Notes under the pieces: model-generated
What the model was told of the DNA's origin: nothing
The model's database searches: none
What the model saw: only the letters and a program-made list of their open reading frames with translations
Made by a program: the position numbers and the translations under genes
Origin: Synergistota bacterium
GTDB taxonomy: Bacteria > Synergistota > GBS-1
DNA length: 64,000 nt
Direction of reading: 5' to 3'
Assembly (NCBI GenBank): GCA_025060595.1
Contig: JANXBX010000003.1
Location: 138,746-202,745, forward strand
Shown here: in pieces, positions 38,941 to 48,819 of the stretch
Numbering within the stretch: position 1 is the stretch's first letter
Layout of the letters: the number at the start of each line of letters is the position of its first letter

Positions 38941-39547
38941 ACATCTCCTCCTCTATTGTCGTTTCCTCTCCATGACCAGGATAAACCTTAGTAATTTTAG
39001 GAAGCCTAAAAAGCTTATTCCTTATGGAACTTATCAAAGCTTCCCAAGAACTACCAGGGAAATCTGTCCTCCCCACAGATCTACAGAAAAGGGTATCACC
39101 AGAAAAGAGTATCCCCACATCTTTCACATAAAAGCAAACGCTCCCAGGAGTATGTCCAGGAGTGTGTATAACCTCAATTTTAAAATTACCAAGCTCTATC
39201 AGGTCCCCATTACTGAGGCACATATCAGCTTTAGGAGAGGATATAACGCTCCCTAACCATATAGAGAGATTTAAGGCAGGAGAAGTAAGCATAGATGCGT
39301 CTTCCTCATGTATTAGAATTTTAGCATTTTCAAAAGCTCTCTTTAAAGCAGCATTTCCAGCTATGTGATCCGCATGTCCATGAGTATTAAGTATATATTT
39401 AAGATCAAAAGGAGCTCTCTTTAAGAAATCTATTATCTCCCATGGATCCCCACCAGGATCAACAACAAGCGCAACTTTATTAATCTCGTCAGCAAGAAGA
39501 TAGGCATTAGAAGCTAATTCTCCCAAAACCCATCGCTTTAGAATCAT
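38918..39547 (-). CDS. Glyoxalase II-type metallo-beta-lactamase-fold hydrolase
   Basis: A 209-aa MBL-fold hydrolase. Metal ligands are in [11 protein letters not shown] (about 54-64), [19 protein letters not shown] and [11 protein letters not shown]. This compact form (no C-terminal glyoxalase II domain) is common beside dtd and relA in Firmicutes and Thermotogae. The substrate, probably a thioester, is unknown. It overlaps dtd by four bases. Confidence 0.9.
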   Translation of the reverse strand: MILKRWVLGELASNAYLLADEINKVALVVDPGGDPWEIIDFLKRAPFDLKYILNTHGHADHIAGNAALKRAFENAKILIHEEDASMLTSPALNLSIWLGSVISSPKADMCLSNGDLIELGNFKIEVIHTPGHTPGSVCFYVKDVGILFSGDTLFCRSVGRTDFPGSSWEALISSIRNKLFRLPKITKVYPGHGEETTIEEEMYGNPFLV

Positions 39548-40008
39548 CCCCTACGAGGCCTCCTTCTATCCTCGCTATCAAGCATAATCGTAACAGGGCC
39601 ATCATTATAAATCTTAACAAGCATCATCGCACCAAACTCACCAGTTTCAACCCTGATTCCCCTCTCTCTAAGTCTATTTATAAAAAGTTCATACATCTCC
39701 TTACCCTTTTCCGGCGTAGCGGCCTCAGTAAAGCTTGGTCTTCTTCCCTTCCTACAATCAGCATAAAGGGTAAACTGAGAAACAACCAAGGCCTCTCCTC
39801 CCACATCTAACAAAGACAGGTTCATTTTGCCATCCATATCAGGAAAAACTCTTAAGTTGACTACTTTATCTATAAGATAATCCAAATCCTCTATGGTATC
39901 ATTCTGACCAACACCTAAAAGAATCACAAAACCTTTCCCTATCCTTCCCACTTCCTTATCGTTTATGAAAACAGCACCCTCTTTAACGCGTTGTATAAGA
40001 GCTCTCAC
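39544..40008 (-). CDS. dtd: D-aminoacyl-tRNA deacylase
   Basis: A 154-aa homodimeric enzyme that removes D-amino acids from mischarged tRNA. It carries the two signature motifs [17 protein letters not shown] (about 78-94) and the C-terminal NDGPVTIML (with GPxT). The opening [21 protein letters not shown] is typical. It lies seven bases downstream of relA, the order seen in many Gram-positive genomes. Confidence 0.96.
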   Translation of the reverse strand: MRALIQRVKEGAVFINDKEVGRIGKGFVILLGVGQNDTIEDLDYLIDKVVNLRVFPDMDGKMNLSLLDVGGEALVVSQFTLYADCRKGRRPSFTEAATPEKGKEMYELFINRLRERGIRVETGEFGAMMLVKIYNDGPVTIMLDSEDRRRPRRG

Positions 40009-40015
40009 TTTCCAT

Positions 40016-42271
40016 TTAACCCTCCCTCTGAATAGCTATTACGCTACTAACCTCTCTTATCTTACCAAATAAATTATATAGGAAGTTAAGGTTTTTAACC
40101 CTTATGGTCATGGAAATCTCAGCCATACCGCTTTGTTTAACCTTTACATTCATAGAATCTATATTTATACCGAAAGAGGCTATCTCCCTAGAGATATCGG
40201 CTACCAAACCTGGCCGATCAAAAGCCTCTATCCTTACCTTTACAGGGAAGTCCCCTTCCATAAATCCTCCCCACCAAACTCTAACGAACCTTTTAGTATC
40301 AAAAGTTTTTAAAGATTTACAATCTACCCTATGAACGGTTATACCACGCCCCTTAGTTACATACCCCAAAATTTCGTCGCCTGGAACAGGGCTACAACAC
40401 TTAGCCAAGTTAACTTGGATCCCATCTATTCCCTCAACCATTATCCCAAGAGGACTATAAGACTTTCTTCTCTCCGGCTCTCTCTTTTCCTCTATCCTAA
40501 AACCAAGAAGCTTTTGAAGAACGCTACTTACAGAGAGGGTTCCTTCAGCTATACCAAGAAGAAGATCCTCCTCGCTTAAGAAGCCAAACTCTTTTGCCAG
40601 CTCGTTAAGCTTGCCAGAAGCTAAAATCTTCTGATCGTCAGCTCCTCTCCCTCTTATATCCCTCGCTAAGATCTCTCTTCCCCTTCTAATTAAGGCCTCT
40701 CTCTCCTTTAACTCCTTTCTTCTAAACCACTGCTTTATCTTTGTCTTCGCTCTCGAGGTTTTAACGAAGTTAAGCCAGTCTCTACTCGGAGCACCATGAG
40801 AGGAGGTAAGTATCTTAACTATATCACCGTGCTGAAGCTTGTAATCTAGAGGAACTATTCTGTTATTAACTATCGCCCCTACACAACTGTTACCCACATC
40901 TGTATGGATAGCATAGGCAAAATCAACAGGCGTAGAACCCTTGGGTAAAGATAGGATATCCCCTTTCGGTGTAAAAACGTAAACTTCCTCCACATCAGAA
41001 AGCTCTGTCTCAATCCCCTCACTGAACTCGTCAAGGCTTATAACATCCCTTTGCCATTCCAACAATTTTCTAAACCAGGAAATTTTCTCTTCTATGCTGT
41101 CTATCCTTCTCTTTCCTTCCTTGTACCTCCAGTGAGCAGCTATACCATACTCGGCAACCCTGTGCATATCCCAAGTCCTTATCTGAACTTCAAGCGGCTC
41201 CCCACCAGGGCCAACAACCGCAGTATGAAGAGACTGATACATATTAGACTTAGGCATTGCTATATAATCATCAAAATGCCCAGGTATAGGCCTCCATAAA
41301 CTATGAACAACACCTAAAACGGTATAGCACTCTGTAACAGTATTCACTATAACTCTGACAGCATGAAGGTCCATAACCTCATCAAGACTTAAGTTCTTCC
41401 TCTTCATTTTCTGATATATGCTGTAAAAATGCTTAGGCCTGCCCTGAATAATTGCGTTTATGCCTAACTTCTCAAGTTCAGAGAGAAGAATTTTCTTGAC
41501 ATCCTCTATATAAATCTCTCTTTCTTTCCTTGTTCTCATAACATGCTTCGAAATGGTTTCATACATCTCAGGATTAAGCACTTTAAAAGACAGATCTTCA
41601 AGTTCCCACTTAATCTTATGAATTCCTAATCGATGAGCTAAGGGGGCATAAATCTGTAAGGTTTCTTTTGCTATTCTCTCTCTTTTATCCTGAGGAAGAT
41701 AATCTACGGTTCTCATATTATGAAGCCTATCAGCAAGCTTTATAAGTACCACCCTTATGTCATGAGCCATAACCAAAAACATCTTCCTTAAATTCTCAAT
41801 CTGATAAGAATGCTCATCCTTAAAAGGAATTTGACTTAGCTTTGTAACTCCCTCAACAAGGCGAACTATGGTTCCACCGAACTCCTTTTCAAGCTCTTCC
41901 CGAGAGCATGAGGTATCTTCCAATAAATCATGAAGTAACGCCGCTGCTATAGTTTCCTCATCTAGACCAAGCTCCGCAAGTATTTTTGAAACAGCAATTG
42001 GGTGAACTATATAAGGCTCACCTGATAACCTCTTTTGGTCATTATGAAACCTTCTAGCAAAATAAAAAGCCTTATCTATTATACTTAAATCGAGATTCTC
42101 TTCTCTCTTCCTAAGGAGCTCTTTCAGCTCCTCAAATTCCCTATCTACCTTATCTATCTCAGAACTGGATAACGCTATAGACGTCGTATCCTCTAAGCGC
42201 TTCTCTCCCGTTAAGCTCTCTGAGTTCAATGAGGAATGCAAAACCCAACACCTCCCCACCAAGCCGCTCAA
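40016..42271 (-). CDS. relA: Bifunctional (p)ppGpp synthetase/hydrolase (RelA/SpoT)
   Basis: A 751-aa Rel protein. HD hydrolase domain: HDLLEDT (about 115-121) and [12 protein letters not shown]. Synthetase domain: [17 protein letters not shown] and [19 protein letters not shown] (about 345-363). TGS domain: [29 protein letters not shown]. The C-terminal zinc-finger/ACT region has [17 protein letters not shown]. It makes and degrades the alarmone. The start is uncertain: the frame opens at 42271, giving a 113-base overlap with apt. No ATG, GTG or TTG is available between the apt stop and the HD domain, so translation must start inside apt. Confidence 0.94.
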   Translation of the reverse strand: MSGLVGRCWVLHSSLNSESLTGEKRLEDTTSIALSSSEIDKVDREFEELKELLRKREENLDLSIIDKAFYFARRFHNDQKRLSGEPYIVHPIAVSKILAELGLDEETIAAALLHDLLEDTSCSREELEKEFGGTIVRLVEGVTKLSQIPFKDEHSYQIENLRKMFLVMAHDIRVVLIKLADRLHNMRTVDYLPQDKRERIAKETLQIYAPLAHRLGIHKIKWELEDLSFKVLNPEMYETISKHVMRTRKEREIYIEDVKKILLSELEKLGINAIIQGRPKHFYSIYQKMKRKNLSLDEVMDLHAVRVIVNTVTECYTVLGVVHSLWRPIPGHFDDYIAMPKSNMYQSLHTAVVGPGGEPLEVQIRTWDMHRVAEYGIAAHWRYKEGKRRIDSIEEKISWFRKLLEWQRDVISLDEFSEGIETELSDVEEVYVFTPKGDILSLPKGSTPVDFAYAIHTDVGNSCVGAIVNNRIVPLDYKLQHGDIVKILTSSHGAPSRDWLNFVKTSRAKTKIKQWFRRKELKEREALIRRGREILARDIRGRGADDQKILASGKLNELAKEFGFLSEEDLLLGIAEGTLSVSSVLQKLLGFRIEEKREPERRKSYSPLGIMVEGIDGIQVNLAKCCSPVPGDEILGYVTKGRGITVHRVDCKSLKTFDTKRFVRVWWGGFMEGDFPVKVRIEAFDRPGLVADISREIASFGINIDSMNVKVKQSGMAEISMTIRVKNLNFLYNLFGKIREVSSVIAIQREG

Positions 42272-42674
42272 TTAACCTCTTAGTGGCTAAAACGGTTCCA
42301 CCAGTAGCCAAAAGATCATCCACTATCAAAACCTTTTCTCCCTTAGATATAGCATCCACATGAATCTCTAAGCGCTCCTCACCATATTCAAGAGTACATC
42401 TTTCAAAGATCTTATCAGCAGGAAGCTTTCCAGCTTTCCTTACAGGAACAAAACCAGCCCCTAAAATGTAAGCCAAAGGTGTACCAAATATAAACCCTCT
42501 TGCCTCAATAGCAGCTACCTTATCTATAGCCTTTCCCTTGAAAGGCTCAGCCAAACGTTCTAAAGCCTCCTTAAAAGCCTCCTTATCCTTTATAAGCGTG
42601 GTTATGTCCCTGAAAAGTATCCCTTTCTTTGGAAAATCAGGTATGGATCTTATCCTCTCCTTTAGATCTATCAA
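42159..42674 (-). CDS. apt: Adenine phosphoribosyltransferase
   Basis: A 171-aa purine salvage enzyme (adenine plus PRPP to AMP). The PRPP loop is VLIVDDLLATGGTVLATKRL (about 114-133). IPDFPKKGILFRDITTL at the N-terminus and IEARGFIFGTPLAYILGAGFVPVRKAGKLP are family hallmarks. It overlaps recJ by four bases and the relA frame by 113 bases. Confidence 0.96.
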   Translation of the reverse strand: MIDLKERIRSIPDFPKKGILFRDITTLIKDKEAFKEALERLAEPFKGKAIDKVAAIEARGFIFGTPLAYILGAGFVPVRKAGKLPADKIFERCTLEYGEERLEIHVDAISKGEKVLIVDDLLATGGTVLATKRLIERLGGEVLGFAFLIELRELNGREALRGYDVYSVIQF

Positions 42675-44314
42675 GACCAGTCACCCCCATTAAATAGGTT
42701 TTCAACCTTGAAGCAGGGCGTTCCCGCCCAGCTATCTAAGCACCAGAAACCAAGGAGAGTTACCTTCTTCCCAACCCAAAAAGGTAAATCCCCTTTTGGA
42801 GAAAACACATCAAAAACAATCCCATCCTTTATACCTTTGAAAGAACGATTACCATTTAAACCGTTTGACTGAAGAATCACATTCTCTAAGACAAATAACG
42901 GCTGCGGATTTCCCTTCCCCCAAGGAGAAAGATTTGAAATCTCCTGAGCCAGAGAAGATGTAAGGTCTTTACCTTCCAACTTACCATCTATCCACCGCCA
43001 TTCAACTAAGGGAAAAGCCTTCCCTTTCGAGAAATCTAAAAGTTTTTCCTTAAAATCAAAGATTTTTTCTTCTTTTAAAGAGAATCCCCCCGCAAGCTCA
43101 TGTCCACCATAGCTGTCAAGGACCTCAGAACAGTAAGACAAAGCCTCATCTATTCTAAAACCCTCAATTCCACGAGCAGATCCCTTTACCTTTCCACCAC
43201 CCTTACACATTAAAAACGCAGGCTTACCATACTTCTCAACAAGTTTCGAGGCAACTATCCCTAAAACCCCTAAATGCCACTTCTCATCATATAAAAAGAT
43301 TATAGGCAAATCTTCTATCCTACCTTCAACATCGTTAAGCATCCTCTCTTCAATACTCTTTCTCTTTGAATTTAAAATATTAAGCCTTTTAGACAGCTCT
43401 CTTGCTTTTAAAAAGGATGGCGTCAATAAGAGATTTACACTCAGATCAGCGATATCCATTCTACCTGCAGCATTGAGTCTTGGGGCCATGATAAAAGAAA
43501 TCAACCATTCATCGATCTTCCTTGAGGGTTTTATCCCGGCCTCCTTAAGAAGCTCCCTTATACCAGGACGAATCACTCTCTCAAGGAGTTTAAAACCCTC
43601 CTTAACTAATATCCTATTTTCTCCTAATAAAGGAACCATATCAGCCACGGTCCCAAGAGCTACAAGATCAAGAAACTCAACTAAGGGTTTTCCAACAAAC
43701 GCAGACAAGAACTTCCACGCTACACCAACCCCTGCAAGATCCTTAAAAGGATACCTACTCCCCTTTAACTTAGGATTTATAATTATAGCTCCCTCAGGCA
43801 ATCTTTCCCCTGGAATATGATGATCCGTTATTATGAAATCTATTCCCATCCTTAAGCCTTCAGAAACAACATCTACGCTACCTATGCCACAATCAACAGT
43901 TATTACTAAGGAAAATCCCTTATCCCGAGCATATCTTATTATTTCAGAGTGAAGACCGTATCCCTCCTTAACTCTATGAGGGATGAAATAGCTTATTCTG
44001 TTACCAAAAGCCTCTCTTAAGACCAAAAGTAAAAGGGCCGTTCCTGTAACTCCATCTACATCATAATCCCCATAAACCAGTATTTTCTCTCCATTAACTA
44101 AGGCCCTCTTAAGCCTTTCAACACCTTCCTTAACTCCAGGCATAATATAAGGATCATACAGCTTATCTAAGGTAGGGAAAAGAAATATCTCTACATCCTC
44201 TTCCCTCTCTATGCCTCTATTTATAAGAATGGAAGCTGTGATAGGAGATATACCATACCTTAAGCTTAAAAGCCCTTTCTTAAAGGAGTCAGGTGTCTTA
44301 AAGATCCATGACAA
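42671..44314 (-). CDS. recJ: Single-stranded-DNA-specific exonuclease RecJ
   Basis: A 547-aa DHH-family nuclease. Motifs are VYGDYDVDGVTGTALL (about 80-95), VDCGIGS, ITDHHIPGE (DHH) and the DHHA1 segment with SYGGHELAGGFSLKEEK and KVKGSARGIEGFRID. It degrades 5' single strands in repair and recombination. It starts 25 bases after comEC, with a TCATTGTGAGGTGA-type ribosome site overlapping the spacer. Confidence 0.95.
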   Translation of the reverse strand: MSWIFKTPDSFKKGLLSLRYGISPITASILINRGIEREEDVEIFLFPTLDKLYDPYIMPGVKEGVERLKRALVNGEKILVYGDYDVDGVTGTALLLLVLREAFGNRISYFIPHRVKEGYGLHSEIIRYARDKGFSLVITVDCGIGSVDVVSEGLRMGIDFIITDHHIPGERLPEGAIIINPKLKGSRYPFKDLAGVGVAWKFLSAFVGKPLVEFLDLVALGTVADMVPLLGENRILVKEGFKLLERVIRPGIRELLKEAGIKPSRKIDEWLISFIMAPRLNAAGRMDIADLSVNLLLTPSFLKARELSKRLNILNSKRKSIEERMLNDVEGRIEDLPIIFLYDEKWHLGVLGIVASKLVEKYGKPAFLMCKGGGKVKGSARGIEGFRIDEALSYCSEVLDSYGGHELAGGFSLKEEKIFDFKEKLLDFSKGKAFPLVEWRWIDGKLEGKDLTSSLAQEISNLSPWGKGNPQPLFVLENVILQSNGLNGNRSFKGIKDGIVFDVFSPKGDLPFWVGKKVTLLGFWCLDSWAGTPCFKVENLFNGGDWS

Positions 44315-44339
44315 TGTGATTCACCTCACAAAGATTATA

Positions 44340-45497
44340 TCAAAGATTAATAGATGGTAATAGCTTTAAAGACAACATCGATATAAAAAATATAAGCTCT
44401 ATAATAAAAGTCACCATAGGAGCTAAAAACTCCCCTATAAAGGGGAATAGCGACAAGGCACTTAAAGGAAGAGCGATAGAAAAAATGGGGATACTGATAA
44501 AGTTAGATAAAAAGGATGCCAATGGAAGATAACCAAAGCGGATGGCTAATATCGGAAGGGTTCCTAATTGGGGAAATAAATAAACTAAGTGGTACGGAAG
44601 GTCAAACTCTAAAGCAATAACAATTAAGAGAAAAGCTGAAAAAGATAGCTGAAAACCCGCATCCCAAACAACAAATGGATTCCATATGGCAAGAATAAGG
44701 CCACAACCCCCAAGAAGGTTTAGCAAGCTAACCCTTAACCCCAAAAGCTTACCTAAAGAAAATAGGAAAAAAATAAAATATGCTCTTAAAGCTGATGGCT
44801 GAAATCCTATGTAGTAAAGGTAGGGGAGCAAAAGGATTATGGAAAGAATTAAAATAAACCTTGGGGAAATACCAACTATGTTTAAAAATAAACATAAAAA
44901 ACCAACTAAAATACTTATGTGAAGCCCGGAAACAGCAAGAAGATGCCCTATTCCAGAATGATAAACTACATTCTTGAGATCAGATGGAATTCCTCTTTTA
45001 TCTCCCGATATGGCACCATACAAGAAATAAGCCACATCTTCAGGATATAGCTCTTTCAAACGATTTAAGAGAGGATCACTTAAAAGCTTGATTAAATGAA
45101 ACGTTTCAACTTTTAACATCTTATAGAATCCCCTACTCCAGAGATAGCTTCTTTTATCTTGGGGAATCTCACTTAACTCTCCTTTAATCCTATATATCCC
45201 ATCCTTAAGATACCTCGAAAGGTAAAACCTGTCCCCATTCGACTCAGCAAGTGAACCACGAACTTCAAAAACCCCCTCCACCTCTCCTAAAAAAATATTA
45301 GATGGGGTACGAAGCTCTGCATAAACCATACCTGTGATAATTAAAGCAAAGATTAAAAAGATTTGCCACTTTAAAGAGAGAAAAACCATTATAAATAAAA
45401 CTATTAAAAGGGGAAAGATATTAAATCTACAAAACCAGCTTAACCCTACACCTAAACCAAAGCTTCCAAGAGCTATAAGAAGAGGATAACCCTTCAA
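44340..45497 (-). CDS. comEC: ComEC-like competence channel lacking the metallo-lactamase domain
   Basis: A 385-aa membrane protein. An N-terminal hydrophobic part and an OB-like DUF4131 region (VFEVRGSLAESNGDRFYLSRYLKDG) are followed by the Competence domain with YHSGIGHLLAVSGLHISILVGF (about 184-205), its hallmark. The usual ComEC is 700-800 aa and ends in a beta-lactamase-fold nuclease-like domain. Here the protein stops after the last membrane helices, and no such domain follows. Short ComEC forms occur in some other bacteria. It overlaps comEA by four bases. Confidence 0.85.
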   Translation of the reverse strand: MKGYPLLIALGSFGLGVGLSWFCRFNIFPLLIVLFIMVFLSLKWQIFLIFALIITGMVYAELRTPSNIFLGEVEGVFEVRGSLAESNGDRFYLSRYLKDGIYRIKGELSEIPQDKRSYLWSRGFYKMLKVETFHLIKLLSDPLLNRLKELYPEDVAYFLYGAISGDKRGIPSDLKNVVYHSGIGHLLAVSGLHISILVGFLCLFLNIVGISPRFILILSIILLLPYLYYIGFQPSALRAYFIFFLFSLGKLLGLRVSLLNLLGGCGLILAIWNPFVVWDAGFQLSFSAFLLIVIALEFDLPYHLVYLFPQLGTLPILAIRFGYLPLASFLSNFISIPIFSIALPLSALSLFPFIGEFLAPMVTFIIELIFFISMLSLKLLPSINL

Positions 45498-46090
45498 AAG
45501 GTTATCATGCTCCTTATCTTCTCGAGCTTTTTCTCCCCGATTCCCTTAACCTTAAGCAAGTCGGAAGGTTCCTTAAATGGACCGTTTTTCTCCCTGTACT
45601 CCACAATTCTCTTAGCCATGGTCTTTCCTATACCTGGAAGTCTTTCAAGCTCTTCCACAGTAGCTTTATTAACGTTTACAAGCTTAGAAGCCTTTCCCTG
45701 AGCTCCTTCATCCCTTGTTGAAGAGGAACCCAAAACCTCCCCTATCTTTGGAATAAAAATCTTTTCTCCATCTTCTACTACTTTAGCTAAGTTCACCGAT
45801 CTAATATCAGCTTCAGGGGAAGGACCTCCAGCCATGTTAACTACCTCAAAGAGCCTCGTCCCTTTCTTAACCTTATAAACGCCGGGATTCTTAATAGCGC
45901 CATAAACTTGAACATATATAGTTGAAGGAGAAGAAATCTTTTCGCTATCCTTAAGGTGGTCCTTCTCAGCTTTGACTATTATTCCTCCTGGCGGAGGAGA
46001 AAATTTATCATAAAGATGAAAAACCAAACCCGCAACCAAAATAACAGCTATAAGCACGAGTACGCCTTTTCTTTGACTTCCTAAAAACAA
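45494..46090 (-). CDS. comEA: ComEA-like DNA-binding competence protein
   Basis: A 198-aa protein. A single N-terminal membrane helix (GVLVLIAVILVAGLVFHLY), a SLBB domain (YVQVYGAIKNPGVYKVKKGTRLFEVVNMAGG, about 60-90) and a C-terminal tandem helix-hairpin-helix domain (VNVNKATVEELERLPGIGK, residues FKEPSDLLKVKGIGEKK) form the standard ComEA layout. It binds incoming double-stranded DNA and hands it to ComEC, the next gene. Confidence 0.94.
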   Translation of the reverse strand: MFLGSQRKGVLVLIAVILVAGLVFHLYDKFSPPPGGIIVKAEKDHLKDSEKISSPSTIYVQVYGAIKNPGVYKVKKGTRLFEVVNMAGGPSPEADIRSVNLAKVVEDGEKIFIPKIGEVLGSSSTRDEGAQGKASKLVNVNKATVEELERLPGIGKTMAKRIVEYREKNGPFKEPSDLLKVKGIGEKKLEKIRSMITF

Positions 46091-46858
46091 CTACCTTCCC
46101 CTCCAAACGGGTTTTCTCTTCTCAAAGAAAGCTCTTATTCCCTCCTTAGCATCCTCAGTCTGAGCAAGCAAAGTGAAAAGCTCCCCTGCATAACTTAAAG
46201 CTTCATGATAAGGAAGATCCTCAGAAGCATAAAGACCCCTTTTTGCAAGCTCTATAGCGAAGGGATTCTTCTCAGCTAAACTTAAGGCAAATTTTTCCGT
46301 TTCCTCTTCCAAGCTCTCATCAGGGACAACCCTATTAACCAAACCAAGCCTATAAGCCTCATGAGCATCGATCCATTCACCTAGAAGCACCATCTCAAGA
46401 GCTCTTTTCCTCCCAAGACATCTTAAAGCTATAACCCCAGGACCTATACAAGCTAAACCAACTTTAATTGCCGTTGTCCCTATCTTTGCATTCTCTGAAG
46501 CCACAGCAAAATCGCTTGCCATCATTAAACCAGCACCATTAGCCAGAACATACCCTCTAACAGAGGCCACTACCGGCTTTTTCATGTTAGCTATAGTATG
46601 ACTATGAAGCTCCATTAGCTTAATAAAGCTCCTAAGTTCCCTGCTATCTTTATTTAAAAACTCGTTAAGGTCTATACCCGCTGAAAAGTTCTTACCTTGA
46701 GCTTTAATAATAATGACTCGAATCCCTGGATCTTTATCAAATTCAACAAGAGCTTGATTAAGCTGAATAGCTAAAGAGCTATTGAAAGTATTCATCGCCT
46801 CAGGCCTATTAAGAACAATAAAGGCTAACGCATCTTTCCTTTCTATAAGTATCTCCAT
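46091..46858 (-). CDS. Crotonase-fold (enoyl-CoA hydratase-like) protein without the catalytic glutamates
   Basis: A 255-aa crotonase-superfamily protein. The CoA/oxyanion segment FSAGIDLNEF (58-67) and the second oxyanion region RGYVLANGAGLMMASDF (101-117) are clear. At the two positions of the enoyl-CoA hydratase glutamates (E144 and E164 in the rat enzyme) it has Gly110 and Ala130. It is therefore unlikely to be a simple hydratase; isomerase, hydrolase or decarboxylase activities exist in this fold. It lies 25 bases downstream of larC and may be the last gene of the catabolic block. Confidence 0.85.
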   Translation of the reverse strand: MEILIERKDALAFIVLNRPEAMNTFNSSLAIQLNQALVEFDKDPGIRVIIIKAQGKNFSAGIDLNEFLNKDSRELRSFIKLMELHSHTIANMKKPVVASVRGYVLANGAGLMMASDFAVASENAKIGTTAIKVGLACIGPGVIALRCLGRKRALEMVLLGEWIDAHEAYRLGLVNRVVPDESLEEETEKFALSLAEKNPFAIELAKRGLYASEDLPYHEALSYAGELFTLLAQTEDAKEGIRAFFEKRKPVWRGR

Positions 46859-46883
46859 AACCTATTCACCTATTTTAATTTTA

Positions 46884-47972
46884 TCACATCAATTTTTTTA
46901 AATCCTCAAACTCAAGCTTAACCTTTCTGATGTCCTTAAAGGAACTTACCTTTAACCTAAGCTCCGGTTCAACATTAACTACCTTACTTTCCCTATTCAT
47001 CTCTATCTTGTTAAGAGGGATGATTCTAACTCCAATGGTAGATGTCCATCTGAATATCGCCTCGATCACATTGTCAAGAACATCACCTGAAACTATAGCT
47101 CCAAGTTTATAAGCAGGTCTTCCCTTCTTCATATAAATTGGAGTGAAGTATACGTCAACCGCTCCAGCATCCATAACCTTTTCCAAAGCCAAGGCCATCT
47201 CCTCCCCCGTCATATCGTCTATATTAGCAAAGACCTCAAACCAATCCTTTTCAGGTACGATTTCCTCACCCAATACAGCCCTTAAAAGATTAGGGATTGA
47301 AAGGACCTTAGTCCCGGCACCATAACCTATACTCTTTATCCTCATGTAAGGCATAGAAGTGAAGCCCTTAGACACAGTAGCAGCTATACCAATTCCTGTA
47401 GGAGTAACAAGCTCACTTTCAACATCTATGGTTCCTAAAGGAATATTATTAAGTCTGGCTATCTCAAGAACTGCAGGAGCAGGAACAGGAATTAAACCAT
47501 GCATAGATTTAGTAAAACCTCTACCATCAAAAAGAGGAGAAAACAATATAACATCAGGCTTTAGATAATTTATACACAAGGAAAAACCAACTATGTCAGC
47601 TATGGAATCATCAGCACCAATTTCATGAAACTCCACATCTTCAACATCAACACCATGAATCTTAGCTTCAGCCTGGGCTATCTTTTCAAAGATCTTTAAA
47701 GATAAGCCTTTTACCCCATCATCAAGGCTACTTCTCTCTATAAGTCTAACTATATCTTTAAACGACCTGTGATGATGCTCCTCAGACGCTTTAACTATAA
47801 ATCTCTTTGCCTTTATACCATTTACGGATTTCTCTTCCAAACTCACCTTGACCTTAAGACCGAGAGATTCTATTCCTGAAAGCAGATACCCAAAATCCAC
47901 ACCTGCATCAATTAAGGAAGCCACAAGCATGTCTCCCGCTACCCCAGACTTAGCATCAAAGTATATTATCAT
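46884..47972 (-). CDS. larC: Nickel-pincer nucleotide cofactor nickel insertase LarC
   Basis: A 362-aa LarC/DUF111 protein in one uninterrupted frame. The N-terminal YFDAKSGVAGDMLVASLIDAG, EFHEIGADDSIADIVGF (about 119-135) and HGLIPVPAPAVLEIAR segments are characteristic, as is TPTGIGIAA. LarC inserts nickel into the pincer nucleotide in a CTP-dependent reaction. In Lactobacillus plantarum the gene is split and needs a frameshift; here it is not. It lies 15 bases after larB. No larE (sulfur transfer) is visible in the window. Confidence 0.92.
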   Translation of the reverse strand: MIIYFDAKSGVAGDMLVASLIDAGVDFGYLLSGIESLGLKVKVSLEEKSVNGIKAKRFIVKASEEHHHRSFKDIVRLIERSSLDDGVKGLSLKIFEKIAQAEAKIHGVDVEDVEFHEIGADDSIADIVGFSLCINYLKPDVILFSPLFDGRGFTKSMHGLIPVPAPAVLEIARLNNIPLGTIDVESELVTPTGIGIAATVSKGFTSMPYMRIKSIGYGAGTKVLSIPNLLRAVLGEEIVPEKDWFEVFANIDDMTGEEMALALEKVMDAGAVDVYFTPIYMKKGRPAYKLGAIVSGDVLDNVIEAIFRWTSTIGVRIIPLNKIEMNRESKVVNVEPELRLKVSSFKDIRKVKLEFEDLKKLM

Positions 47973-47987
47973 TATAAAATTACCTCC

Positions 47988-48761
47988 TTAAAGATTACCG
48001 TTTACGAGAGAATTAATCATATGAGCGAATACAGCAGCACCAAAACCATTATCTATGTTAACCACAGCAACTCCACTTGAGCATGAGTTAAGCATCGTTA
48101 AAAGAGCCGATATTCCCTTAAAATTAGCCCCATACCCCACAGAAGTAGGAACAGCAATAACAGGCTTAGAAACAAGCCCAGCAATAACTGATGGAAGAGC
48201 ACCTTCCATTCCAGCAACCGCTATTATCACATTAGAGGATTGAATATCGTCAAGATAATGAAAAAGCCTGTGAACACCAGCAACTCCCACATCGTATATC
48301 CTTTTAACAGTATTCCCTAATATTTCCAATACCACAGCAGCCTCTTCAGCCACTTTATAATCAGCCGTCCCAGCTGAAACTACAGCAACGTATCCTTTAG
48401 GATTTCTATTGATTTCCCTCCTCCTTAAGCATATCACCTGAGCATCCTCATAATAGGTTAGTTCCTCCCCTAATCTCCCTTTAAGATAGTCATAAAGCTC
48501 CTTACTAGCCCTTGTGCCGATAACGTTTACCTCATCCTTTTCGAGCATCTTTTCGAATATCTTTAAAACCTGCTCCTTAGTTTTCCCCTCGCAGAAAACG
48601 ACCTCAGACATACCACGCCTCAGCTTCCTATGATGATCAATCTTAGCAAAATCTATATCCTCAAAAGGAAGCCTAATTAAAATACTTAAAGCTTCATCAA
48701 TAGAAAGTCTGTCCCTTTTAACCTCCTCTAAGATCCTTCTAACATCCACTTTTAAAATCAC
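47988..48761 (-). CDS. larB: Pyridinium-3,5-biscarboxylic acid mononucleotide synthase LarB
   Basis: A 257-aa protein whose C-terminal two-thirds resembles PurE (AIR carboxylase): VAVVSAGTADYKVAEEAAVV and VAGMEGALPSVIAGLVSKPVIAVPTSVGYG (about 192-221). The N-terminal helical part (RILEEVKRDRLSIDEAL) is the usual LarB opening. LarB carboxylates and hydrolyses nicotinic acid adenine dinucleotide, the first step of the NPN cofactor of lactate racemase. The start is GTG. larC follows directly. A LarA-like protein is encoded about 3 kb upstream (51970-53436). Confidence 0.92.
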   Translation of the reverse strand: MILKVDVRRILEEVKRDRLSIDEALSILIRLPFEDIDFAKIDHHRKLRRGMSEVVFCEGKTKEQVLKIFEKMLEKDEVNVIGTRASKELYDYLKGRLGEELTYYEDAQVICLRRREINRNPKGYVAVVSAGTADYKVAEEAAVVLEILGNTVKRIYDVGVAGVHRLFHYLDDIQSSNVIIAVAGMEGALPSVIAGLVSKPVIAVPTSVGYGANFKGISALLTMLNSCSSGVAVVNIDNGFGAAVFAHMINSLVNGNL

Positions 48762-48819
48762 CCTTTCTCTTTTGTATTATCTGAGCTATAAATTATTCTC
48801 CTTCTTTAAAACCACAGCC

